A stretch of DNA of 12,979 bases, taken from positions 1 through 12,979 of the forward strand of contig JAKALH010000033.1 in the NCBI GenBank assembly GCA_021813225.1. Direction: 5' to 3'. The stretch is from Chloroflexota bacterium. GTDB lineage: Bacteria > Chloroflexota > Anaerolineae > J036 > Brachytrichaceae. This document shows, in pieces, positions 6,554 through 12,970 of the stretch (position 1 is its first letter; each line of letters starts with the position of its first letter). The position numbers and the translations under genes are program-made. The notes under the pieces are model-generated. The model ran no database searches. It saw nothing but the letters and a program-made list of their open reading frames with translations, and was not told the origin of the DNA.

Positions 6554-7375
6554 ATGTCCGCGATCGAAATCACCGCACATGATGTCGAGACAGCCATTAG
6601 AATCGGTCTGGCGCAGTTGAACCTGCTGCGCGCTGAGACGAAGATCGAAGTTCTGGATGAAGGCAGCAAAGGCGTCCTGGGGCTGGGCGCCAAGCCGGCG
6701 CGCGTGCGCCTGACGCCGTTTACTGAGATGGAGGCGCAGCCGACAGCATCTGAAACCGCCGCCGGCCAGGCCGATGCGCCGGTCGCAGCGGCGGCAGAAT
6801 CGACGGCGCCGGTTGCGCAGGCAGAAGCAGCGCCGGTCTCTGAAGAGGAAGAGTCTGCGCCTGCGGAAGGAGAAGCCGCCGCTGGCAGGCACGCTCTGAC
6901 CGATGAGGCGGTGCAACTGGCGGCGACCCTCGCACAGGGTGTGGTGGACCGCATGAACCTGTCGGTCGCCTGCGCCAGTCATCTGGTGGCGTCGCAGGGC
7001 GAAAACGAGAGCAGTTCCGTCTGGGTTGACATCCAGGGTCGCGACGCCGGCCGCCTGCTGGCGCACCAGTGCGAGGCGCTCGACGCGCTGCAACTGGTCG
7101 TGCAGTCCATGTGGTCGCATCAGACCAAAAGCAACCTGCGCGTGACGCTGGACGCCGACAGCTACAAGGAGCGCCGCGAGAAGCGCATCCAGCAGATGGC
7201 GCAGCGCCTGGCCGAGCGCGTGGTGAGTTCCGGGCGCGCCATCACCCTGGAGCCGATGCCGGCCGGCGAACGCCGCCTGGTGCACATGGCGCTGCGCGAG
7301 CACCCCCAGGTGATGACCGAGAGCCACGGCGAGGGCAGCGGTCGCCGCATTACCATCAAGCTGAAGAAATCGTGA
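6554..7375 (+). CDS. jag: Jag/KhpB (SpoIIIJ-associated) RNA-binding protein with altered KH loop
   Basis: A cytosolic RNA-binding protein usually encoded next to yidC. In firmicutes it pairs with KhpA and affects cell elongation and small RNAs. The 273 residues divide into Jag_N (1-52, with VLDEGSKGVLGLGAKPARVR), an Ala/Glu/Pro linker (53-118), a type II KH domain (about 119-193) and an R3H domain (about 200-271). The R3H motif is intact: R230 and H234 in ERRLVH, then TESHGEGSGRRI. The KH domain keeps GRDAGRLL before and EALDALQLV after the RNA-binding loop, but the usual GxxG (often GRRG or GKRG) reads A170-H-Q-C173. The flanking frame is continuous, so this is not a frameshift. The ATG at 6554 follows GAGGT at 6545-6549. 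It lies 60 bases after yidC and 38 before the next gene, probably in the same transcript. Confidence 0.93.
   Translation: MSAIEITAHDVETAIRIGLAQLNLLRAETKIEVLDEGSKGVLGLGAKPARVRLTPFTEMEAQPTASETAAGQADAPVAAAAESTAPVAQAEAAPVSEEEESAPAEGEAAAGRHALTDEAVQLAATLAQGVVDRMNLSVACASHLVASQGENESSSVWVDIQGRDAGRLLAHQCEALDALQLVVQSMWSHQTKSNLRVTLDADSYKERREKRIQQMAQRLAERVVSSGRAITLEPMPAGERRLVHMALREHPQVMTESHGEGSGRRITIKLKKS
7077..7092 (+). other. Alternative-frame note: no GxxG recoverable near the Jag KH loop
   Basis: This stretch encodes the conserved helix right after the loop (LDALQ) in the jag frame. Reading bases 7055-7075 in the other two forward frames gives no GxxG loop. A compensating pair of indels is therefore not an obvious explanation for the missing glycines in jag. 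Confidence 0.3.
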
Positions 7376-7376
7376 T

Positions 7377-7392
7377 GGGCGGCAGCCCGCCT
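7377..7392 (+). terminator. Short GC-rich hairpin after jag (weak terminator-like)
   Basis: GGCGG (7378-7382) pairs perfectly with CCGCC (7387-7391) around the loop CAGC, and a flanking G-T pair extends it. It starts two bases after the jag stop. There is no downstream T tract, so termination is doubtful. It may partly attenuate read-through into the PfkB-family gene or protect the mRNA 3' end. Confidence 0.25.
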
Positions 7393-7413
7393 CGCGCATA
7401 GCGGCCACAGGAC

Positions 7414-8253
7414 ATGATTGACTACCTGGCAATCGGCCACGTCACCGATGACCTGTGGCCGGAAGGGAATACGCCCGGCGGCACCGTCACATATTCATCC
7501 CGCGCGGCGCGCGCCTTCGTCCCGCACGTAAAGGTGCTGACCGCAGCGGATGTGGCTTTCGACACACAGGCGGCTTTTCCCGCCATCAGCGTGTGCCGCG
7601 TCGACGCGCCCGCCACCACCAGGTTCCGCAATATCTATACGCCCGAAGGGCGCGTGCAGGTCGTGTCGCCATGTCCGGTGACCCTGCAGCCGGACGACTT
7701 GACCGCGGAGATGCGCAACAGCCGTATCGTGCATCTGGCGCCGGTATGTAACGAAGTCAGCGCCGCTATTGCCGGAGCGGTGGAGCCGGACACATTTGTC
7801 GGCATCACCCCGCAGGGCTGGATGCGCCGCTGGAACGGGGACGGGCATGTGGAGTCGCGCGCCGACAACTGGGTCGAGGCGGCTGCGGTGCTCCCGCGCG
7901 CCAACGCCGTCGTCATCAGCATCGACGATGTGGCCGGCGACTGGAGTGTGGCGCGCCGCTGGGCCGCCCGCACGCCGCTGCTGGTGGTGACACAAGGCCC
8001 CCTGGGCTGCACGGCGTTCCGCGGCGGTGCGCCGCTGCATGTGCCGGCGCCAAAGGTGCAGGAAGTGGAGCCGACCGGCGCCGGCGACATCTTCGCCGCG
8101 GTGCTGTTCATCGCGCTGCAGCGCGGCGCTGACCTGCGCGACGCCTGCGAGCACGCCAACTGCATCGCGGCGCAATCCGTTACGCGTGTGCGAATGGCCG
8201 GGATTCCCACTGAACGCGACATCATGCTGTGTCGGGACGGGTCGTTGCAGTAG
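7414..8253 (+). CDS. PfkB/ribokinase-family carbohydrate (or nucleoside) kinase
   Basis: A 279-residue kinase of the ribokinase fold, which transfers phosphate from ATP to a sugar, nucleoside or related alcohol. The N-terminal signature region is recognisable (TPGGTVTYSSRAARAF, GG at 22-23). The C-terminal PfkB signature is clear: PTGAGDIFAAVLF, with the catalytic base D225 in TGAGD and the anion hole formed by the preceding glycines. LLVVTQGPLGC is the typical strand and turn before the ATP site. It is shorter than most family members (about 300-330), with a reduced lid region, so the substrate cannot be assigned. The ATG at 7414 has only a poor CAGGAC upstream. It lies between jag and parA, positions where mnmE/mnmG/rsmG often occur in other bacteria. 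No functional link to segregation is evident. Confidence 0.85.
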   Translation: MIDYLAIGHVTDDLWPEGNTPGGTVTYSSRAARAFVPHVKVLTAADVAFDTQAAFPAISVCRVDAPATTRFRNIYTPEGRVQVVSPCPVTLQPDDLTAEMRNSRIVHLAPVCNEVSAAIAGAVEPDTFVGITPQGWMRRWNGDGHVESRADNWVEAAAVLPRANAVVISIDDVAGDWSVARRWAARTPLLVVTQGPLGCTAFRGGAPLHVPAPKVQEVEPTGAGDIFAAVLFIALQRGADLRDACEHANCIAAQSVTRVRMAGIPTERDIMLCRDGSLQ

Positions 8254-8256
8254 AAT
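8251..8256 (+). promoter_or_regulatory. Candidate -10 box for parAB
   Basis: TAGAAT overlaps the stop codon of the PfkB-family gene, 56 bases before the parA start. No convincing -35 box precedes it. A start site about seven bases downstream would fall inside the inverted repeat at 8258-8275. Weak, motif-only call. Confidence 0.25.
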
Positions 8257-8257
8257 C

Positions 8258-8275
8258 AACGCCAGACACGGCGTT
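8258..8275. repeat. Perfect inverted repeat ahead of parA
   Basis: AACGCC (8258-8263) and GGCGTT (8270-8275) are perfect reverse complements separated by AGACAC. No T run follows, so it is not a standard terminator. Its position between the candidate -10 box and parA fits an operator or a leader hairpin. The short arms mean chance is possible. Confidence 0.35.
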
Positions 8276-8311
8276 CGTCGCGCATAAACCCGGTATCGAG
8301 ACACGAGCAAC

Positions 8312-9097
8312 ATGACCTTTATCTACGCGATTGCCAATCAGAAGGGCGGGGTCGGCAAGACCACAACGGCCGTTAACCTGACGGCCTACCTGGCGGCAAT
8401 GGGCAAGCGCGTGCTGCTGGTGGATATGGACGCGCAGGCCAACGCCAGCAGCAGCATGGGCATCGATAAAGCCGCGCTGGAAACGTCCAGCTACGATGTG
8501 CTGCTGGGCAACGTGACTGCGGCCAAAGCCACGCTGATGAACGAGAAACACAAACTCTTTATCATCCCCAGTTCGCCGGGGCTGGCTGCCGCCGAAATCG
8601 AACTGGTCGGCGAGATGGCGCGCGAATACCGCCTGCGCCAGGCGCTGACGACCGAAGCGGAAAAGTACGATTACATCCTCATCGACTGCCCGCCCTCGCT
8701 GGGGCTGCTCACCGTGAACGCGCTGACGGCGGCGACCGGCGGCGTGCTGATACCCGTGCAGTGCGAATATCTGGCGCTCGAAGGCCTGACACAACTGACC
8801 CGCACCGTTCAACTCGTCAAGCAGCGCCTGAACCCGCAGTTAAGCGTCAGCGGCCTGATTCTGACGATGTACGATTCGCGCACGGCGCTGTCGCAGCAGG
8901 TCGCCGCGGAAGTCGTGAAGTTCTTCGGCGAGCAGGTCTTTACCACGCGCGTGCCGCGCAATGTGCGCTTGAGCGAAGCGCCCAGCTACGGCCAGCCCAT
9001 CCTGACGTATGCCCCGTCCTCTCCCGGCGGTGCGGCGTACAAGGCGCTGGCCGCGGAACTGGTCGCGCGAAGCGAGGGTACCTCTCCAAATGCCTAA
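8312..9097 (+). CDS. parA: Chromosome partitioning ATPase ParA (Soj)
   Basis: A 261-residue deviant-Walker ATPase that binds DNA nonspecifically in its ATP dimer form and, with ParB-parS, moves the replicated origin regions apart. The P-loop KGGVGKTT (K11 signature lysine, K16) begins at residue 11. Walker A' is LLVDMDAQAN (D38, D40) and Walker B is ILIDCPPSLGLL (D125). The RNVRLSEAPSYG segment near residues 216-227 matches chromosomal Soj proteins. There is no N-terminal helix-turn-helix domain, so it is the small chromosomal type (Ia-like regulators are longer). The ATG at 8312 has only a weak CACGAGC upstream. The stop TAA at 9095-9097 overlaps the parB start by eight bases, consistent with translational coupling. 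Confidence 0.96.
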   Translation: MTFIYAIANQKGGVGKTTTAVNLTAYLAAMGKRVLLVDMDAQANASSSMGIDKAALETSSYDVLLGNVTAAKATLMNEKHKLFIIPSSPGLAAAEIELVGEMAREYRLRQALTTEAEKYDYILIDCPPSLGLLTVNALTAATGGVLIPVQCEYLALEGLTQLTRTVQLVKQRLNPQLSVSGLILTMYDSRTALSQQVAAEVVKFFGEQVFTTRVPRNVRLSEAPSYGQPILTYAPSSPGGAAYKALAAELVARSEGTSPNA

Positions 9098-9986
9098 GCC
9101 AATCGGACTGGGACGCGGTCTTGCCTCTCTTATACCCGGTGCGGACGAAGTGGCGGCGCCCCCCGGCGCACCGCCTGCGAATGGCCTGATGGAAATTGCG
9201 GTCGGCGAGATACGCGCCAATCCCATGCAACCGCGCCTGTCGCGCGGCGTCGAAGCGATGAAGCTGGAGGAACTGGCCGGCAGCATCCGCGAGCATGGCA
9301 TCCTGGAGCCGCTGATCGTGACGCGCACGGCCGGGCAGGGCGCGCCATTCACGCTGGTGGCGGGCGAACGGCGCTGGCGCGCCGCGCAACTCGCCGGGCT
9401 GACCCACGTGCCGGTGCTGCTCAAAGACGTGGCCCCGCAGCAGTTGCTCGAACTGGCGCTGATCGAAAACATCCAGCGCAGCGACCTCAACCCGCTCGAA
9501 GAAGCCGCCGCCTACCAGCAACTGATCAACGATTTCGGGCTGACGCAGGATCAGGTCGCCGAGCGCGTGGGCAGGAGCCGGGTGACCGTGACGAATATGG
9601 TGCGTCTGCTGAAGCTGCCGGGCCAGATACAGACCGCCCTCATGCAGGGGCAGATCACCGAGGGGCATGCGCGCGCGCTGCTGGGACTCGGCACGGCGGT
9701 GGATCAACTGGTCGCGCTGGACCATATCGTGAAGAATGGGTTGAATGTGCGGCAGACCGAGGAGGCGGTGCGGCGCATGCAGGAGACGCAGCCGGCGCCC
9801 CGCCGCGAGAACGCCCCTGAGAAACGCTGGGAAGGGGCGGAGGAATACGAATCCAGGTTGCGCGCCACACTCGGCACCAAAGTCTCGCTGCAGCGCAGCC
9901 GCAAGGGCGGGCGTATCGTGATCGAGTTTTACTCCGACGAAGAATTTGCGTCGATCTACGAGAAAATCATCGGCGACGAAAATTAG
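9090..9986 (+). CDS. parB: Chromosome partitioning protein ParB (Spo0J)
   Basis: A 298-residue CTP-dependent DNA clamp that loads at parS sites and activates ParA. The N-terminus GLGRGLASLIP is the family's ParA-contact segment, and it fixes the start at the ATG at 9090. The open frame continues upstream inside parA, but that part has no family similarity. Next come IRANPMQPR and the ParB/Srx nucleotide-binding domain with GERRWRA (92-98) and LIENIQRSDLNPLEEA (113-128). A helix-turn-helix (about 141-163, LTQDQVAERVGRSRVTVTNM) is followed by GQITEGHARALLGL. The C-terminal GGRIVIEFYSDEEF region is the dimerisation domain. All motifs for CTP binding and parS recognition look intact. The protein's own parS site was not found in this window. 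Confidence 0.96.
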   Translation: MPKPIGLGRGLASLIPGADEVAAPPGAPPANGLMEIAVGEIRANPMQPRLSRGVEAMKLEELAGSIREHGILEPLIVTRTAGQGAPFTLVAGERRWRAAQLAGLTHVPVLLKDVAPQQLLELALIENIQRSDLNPLEEAAAYQQLINDFGLTQDQVAERVGRSRVTVTNMVRLLKLPGQIQTALMQGQITEGHARALLGLGTAVDQLVALDHIVKNGLNVRQTEEAVRRMQETQPAPRRENAPEKRWEGAEEYESRLRATLGTKVSLQRSRKGGRIVIEFYSDEEFASIYEKIIGDEN

Positions 9987-9995
9987 AGAATAGAG
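9984..9995 (+). repeat. Heptamer fragment (GAGAATA phase) at the parB stop
   Basis: TAGAGAATAGAG, starting at the parB stop codon, is an exact 12-base copy of 11271-11282 beyond the next gene. It spans nearly two units of a seven-base period. Confidence 0.55.
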
Positions 9996-10002
9996 CGCGG
10001 GG

Positions 10003-10044
10003 TTCTGACCTCAGATTTCTGACTTCTGACCCCTGACTTCTGAT
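10003..10044 (+). repeat. Six-unit heptamer array between parB and the M24 peptidase
   Basis: Six consecutive seven-base units in strict phase: ttctgac, ctcagat, ttctgac, ttctgac, ccctgac, ttctgat, followed by a trailing ctgacc. The core CTGA begins at 10005, 10019, 10026, 10033 and 10040, with a degenerate copy at 10012. It fills most of the 78-base gap upstream of the peptidase gene. It resembles short tandemly repeated heptamers described in cyanobacterial intergenic DNA. Whether the two are related is unknown. Confidence 0.75.
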
Positions 10045-10064
10045 CTGACCCTTTCGATAGTTCC

Positions 10065-11264
10065 ATGTCATCACTGAAACCAATCATCCAGGAAAAGCTG
10101 GCGCAGGCGGTCGGCCTGCTGAATGAACAACCGGAGCGCGTGGACTGCTGGGTCGTCTTCGTGCGCGAGACATCGCAGGTGCATGATCCCGCCCTCGATC
10201 TGATTCTCGACTTCGACCTGACGTGGGACTCGGCGCTGATCGTGACCCGCGCCGGCAGCCGCATCGCGCTGGTGGGCCGCTACGACGGCGACAGCGTGCG
10301 CGAACTGGGCGCATATGACGAAGTGATTACTTACGATCAGGGCATCGCCGAAGCGCTGCGGGCGCGCATCAGCCAGATCAATCCGTCCCGCATTGCGCTG
10401 GATTACTCGCTGAGCGATCCCGGCTCCGACGGCCTGACGTTCGGCATGTACGCGCGCCTGACGCAGATCCTGGCCGGTACGCCTTACGCCACCAGCTTCG
10501 TCAGCGGCGAGGGCATTGTCCGGCGGCTGCGCGCACGCAAGACGGCCGGCGAACTGCAGCGCATCCGGGCAATCGTCGACCTGACGCAGCAGGTGTATGC
10601 CGACCTGCTCGCGGCTTCCCTGCGCGGCAAGACGGAGAAGGAAATCCACGGTCTGGCAGGTGAAATCGTCGCGCGCCATGGTTGCGAATTCGGCTGGGAA
10701 CGTGTCAACGACCCGATTGTGAACACCGGGCCGCACTCGGCGGTCGGCCACAGTATGCCGGGCGATCTGGCGGTGGAAGCAGGCCACCTGGTCCATTTCG
10801 ATATGGGCCTGCGGCTGGATGGTTACTGCTCCGACCTGCAGCGCATGGTATACGTGCGGCGTGAAGATGAAGCAGATGCGCCGGCCGAGGTGAAGCGCGC
10901 GTGGCAGGCCTGCTGGAGCGCGCTGGAGGCCGGTCGCGCGGCGCTCAAACCGGGGGTGCTGTGCTGGCAGGTGGATGCCGCGGCCCGTGGCGAGCTGGTG
11001 CGCCAGGGCTACCCGGAATATCTGCATGCTTTCGGCCACCATGTCGGGCGCAACGTGCACGACGGCGGCAGCGTGCTGGGCCCGCGCTGGGAACGTTACG
11101 GTGAACTGCCCAACAAGGAAGTCGAGACCGGCAATGTCTTTGCCGTAGAACTGGGCGCGATGGTGGAAGGCTACGGGTATCTCGGCATCGAGGAGAATGT
11201 TGTCGTGACCGCGGATGGCGCGGAGTACCTGAGCATCCCGCAGCGCGATCTGTCCCTACAGTAA
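10065..11264 (+). CDS. M24 metallopeptidase, Xaa-Pro aminopeptidase/dipeptidase-like
   Basis: A 399-residue two-domain pita-bread peptidase, probably cytosolic, that cleaves peptides at an Xaa-Pro bond. Residues 1 to about 155 form a creatinase-like N-terminal domain. The C-terminal catalytic domain has all five dinuclear metal ligands: D246 (VHFDMG), D257 (YCSDLQR), H325 (in GHHVGRNVHD, 324-333), E362 (VELGA) and E376 (GIEENV). Substrate-type assignment between aminopeptidase P, prolidase and creatinase-like hydrolase is not secure. The ATG at 10065 has no Shine-Dalgarno sequence, because the space upstream is occupied by the heptamer array. Start support therefore comes from the family length. 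It and the M17 enzyme are the two peptidases of this window. Confidence 0.92.
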   Translation: MSSLKPIIQEKLAQAVGLLNEQPERVDCWVVFVRETSQVHDPALDLILDFDLTWDSALIVTRAGSRIALVGRYDGDSVRELGAYDEVITYDQGIAEALRARISQINPSRIALDYSLSDPGSDGLTFGMYARLTQILAGTPYATSFVSGEGIVRRLRARKTAGELQRIRAIVDLTQQVYADLLAASLRGKTEKEIHGLAGEIVARHGCEFGWERVNDPIVNTGPHSAVGHSMPGDLAVEAGHLVHFDMGLRLDGYCSDLQRMVYVRREDEADAPAEVKRAWQACWSALEAGRAALKPGVLCWQVDAAARGELVRQGYPEYLHAFGHHVGRNVHDGGSVLGPRWERYGELPNKEVETGNVFAVELGAMVEGYGYLGIEENVVVTADGAEYLSIPQRDLSLQ

Positions 11265-11265
11265 G

Positions 11266-11283
11266 GAGAATAGAGAATAGAGA
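11266..11283 (+). repeat. Heptamer repeat GAGAATA after the M24 peptidase
   Basis: About two and a half units with a seven-base period (gagaata, gagaata, gaga) directly follow the peptidase stop. Twelve bases match 9984-9995 exactly, and GAATAGAGAT (11275-11284) also occurs at 3426-3435 just before rpmH. The first part contains AAGGAG (11263-11268), which looks like a ribosome binding site but is too far from either candidate start. Confidence 0.6.
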
Positions 11284-11303
11284 TTGCCGAACCGTACGCA
11301 TTC

Positions 11304-11336
11304 CCAGTCGCCGTCTCGTCTCCAGTCTCCCCTCTA
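11304..11336 (+). repeat. Pyrimidine-rich partial heptamer tract before the amidohydrolase
   Basis: A C/T-rich tract built from CCAGTC (11304 and 11322) and GTCTC (11313, 11318 and 11325), with GTCTCCA and GTCTCCC in perfect seven-base phase. Together with the purine-rich heptamers it fills the 79-base gap to the next gene's ATG. The low complexity argues against translation from the upstream TTG at 11284. Confidence 0.5.
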
Positions 11337-11343
11337 CAAGCCT

Positions 11344-12939
11344 ATGAACCTGCTGATAACCAACGCGAATATCTATACAGTCAACCCCCTGCAACCGCGC
11401 GCGACGGCGCTCGCGATTGCCAATGACCGCATTGTCGCCGTGGGCAGCGATGCCGAGATCGACGCGGTGCGCCTGCCCGGCGCACAGCGGCTGGACATGC
11501 ACGGCGCGTTCATCCTGCCCGGCATGATTGACGCACACCTGCACCTGCTATGGTCCGGTCTGGCGATGCAGCGTGTGGACATCTATGAAGCGCCCAGCAG
11601 TCGCGATGTGGTCGAGCGCGTGTGCGCGCGCGCCGCGCAGACCCCGCGCGGCCAGTGGATACAGGGGCATGGCTGGACGCAGGCGTTGTGGGGCGGCCGG
11701 TTCCCCACCGCCGCCGAACTGGACGAGGCGACGCGCGAACACCCGGTGGCGCTTTCGGCCAAGAGCGGTCACGCGCTGTGGGTGAATTCGCTGGCGATGC
11801 AGATGGCCGGCATTACCGCCCAGACCGCCGACCCGGAAGGCGGGCGGTTCGTACGCGACGAAGCGGGCAGGCCCAGCGGTGTGCTGCTGGAAAATGCCAT
11901 GGCGCTGCTGAACGCCCACATCCCGGAACCCACCGCCGAGCAGGAAGAAGCGGCCACTGTGCTGGCTATGGCGGCCATGAACCGCGTCGGGTTGACGGGC
12001 GCGCACTGCATGGACGGCGAGGGCGGCATCGCCTCGTTTCGCACTTACGGGCGGCTGCAGGAGCAGGGCCGGCTTACGCTGCGCATCGTCAAACAGTTGC
12101 CGGTCGAGGAACTGGACGCGGTTCTCAAAGCAGGCATCCGCAGCGGCTTCGGCGGGCCGTGGTTGCGCATCGGCGGCATCAAGCTGTTCGCGGATGGCGC
12201 GCTGGGGCCGCGCACCGCGGCCATGCTGGCGCCTTATGAGGGCGAGCCCGACAACCGCGGCATCTCCACCTTCGAGCGCGAGGCGCTGTTTGAAGCGGTG
12301 ATGAGATGCAACGCCAATGGGCTGGCTGCCGTCGTTCACGCCATCGGCGACCGTGCCAACCACGATGTGCTGGATGCGTTTGAGGTGAGCGCGCGGCGGG
12401 CCCCGCCTGCGCGCCGGCCGCTGCGCAACCGCATCGAGCATGCCCAGATTCTTCACCCCGACGACATCGCGCGCTTCAGCCGGCTGGATGTCATCGCGTC
12501 GGTGCAGCCCATCCACGCGACGCAGGATATGTTCATGGCCGATGCCCACTGGGGCAGCCGCAGCGCGAACGCCTACGCCATCCGCGCCCTGCGCGACGCC
12601 GGCGCGCGCCTGGCATTCGGCTCGGACTCTCCGGTGGAGTCGTTCAACCCGATTGTCGGGATGCACGCGGCCGTCACGCGCCGGCGCGCCGACGGCACAC
12701 CCGGTCCAGCCGGCTGGTACCCGCAGCAGCGCGTCACCATCGAGGACGCCATCCGCGGCTACACCATCGGCGCGGCCTGGGGCGGAGGCATGGAGCGCGA
12801 AGTCGGCACTCTGGAAACCGGCAAGCTGGCCGATCTGGTCGTGTTATCGCGCGACCTGACGGCAACCCCGCCGGACGAGCTTCTGAGCGTACACGTGGAG
12901 CGCGTAATGGTGAACGGCGCGTGGATCAAAAGCCTGTAA
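11344..12939 (+). CDS. YtcJ-like metal-dependent amidohydrolase (Amidohydro_3)
   Basis: A 531-residue hydrolase of the amidohydrolase superfamily, in the group that includes YtcJ and N-substituted formamide deformylase. An N-terminal beta-sandwich part (LLITNANIYTVNP, ILPGMIDAHLHL) leads into a TIM barrel and returns to the sandwich at the C-terminus (GTLETGKLADLVVLSRDL). Metal-site residues visible are H65 and H67 (HLH), K280 in GGIKLFADGALGPR, H332 (VVHAIGDRANHD), H366 (RIEHAQIL) and D428 (GSDSPVESFNP). Reaction and substrate cannot be fixed; C-N bond hydrolysis of an amide, formamide or cyclic amide is likely. I chose the ATG at 11344 because MNLLITNANI is the normal family start. A TTG at 11284 would add 20 low-complexity residues encoded by repeat sequence. 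No signal peptide is seen, so it is probably cytosolic. Confidence 0.92.
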   Translation: MNLLITNANIYTVNPLQPRATALAIANDRIVAVGSDAEIDAVRLPGAQRLDMHGAFILPGMIDAHLHLLWSGLAMQRVDIYEAPSSRDVVERVCARAAQTPRGQWIQGHGWTQALWGGRFPTAAELDEATREHPVALSAKSGHALWVNSLAMQMAGITAQTADPEGGRFVRDEAGRPSGVLLENAMALLNAHIPEPTAEQEEAATVLAMAAMNRVGLTGAHCMDGEGGIASFRTYGRLQEQGRLTLRIVKQLPVEELDAVLKAGIRSGFGGPWLRIGGIKLFADGALGPRTAAMLAPYEGEPDNRGISTFEREALFEAVMRCNANGLAAVVHAIGDRANHDVLDAFEVSARRAPPARRPLRNRIEHAQILHPDDIARFSRLDVIASVQPIHATQDMFMADAHWGSRSANAYAIRALRDAGARLAFGSDSPVESFNPIVGMHAAVTRRRADGTPGPAGWYPQQRVTIEDAIRGYTIGAAWGGGMEREVGTLETGKLADLVVLSRDLTATPPDELLSVHVERVMVNGAWIKSL

Positions 12940-12948
12940 AACCGGTTG

Positions 12949-12970
12949 GGATAGTGTAGAATGACTATCC
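12949..12970. repeat. Perfect inverted repeat after the amidohydrolase gene
   Basis: GGATAGT (12949-12955) and ACTATCC (12964-12970) are perfect reverse complements around the eight-base loop GTAGAATG. The stem has only three G-C pairs, and the window ends nine bases later with few Ts, so an intrinsic terminator is uncertain. The loop contains TAGAAT, a -10-like hexamer, so an operator for a downstream gene is another reading. Confidence 0.35.

Noticed and set aside
9009..9089. Upstream extension of ParB inside parA
   Set aside because: The family starts at MPKPIGLGRGL (9090), and the upstream residues are parA read in another frame.
10003..10050. CRISPR array
   Set aside because: The repeat unit is seven bases with no spacers, so it is a simple tandem repeat.
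10071..11060. Long minus-strand open frame opposite the M24 peptidase gene
   Set aside because: It is an antisense shadow without family motifs, while the + strand carries the full peptidase motif set.
11548..12666. Long minus-strand open frame opposite the amidohydrolase gene
   Set aside because: It has no recognisable domain and its Arg/His/Ala-rich composition is typical of antisense shadow frames in GC-rich DNA. The + strand has a complete enzyme with all its metal ligands.
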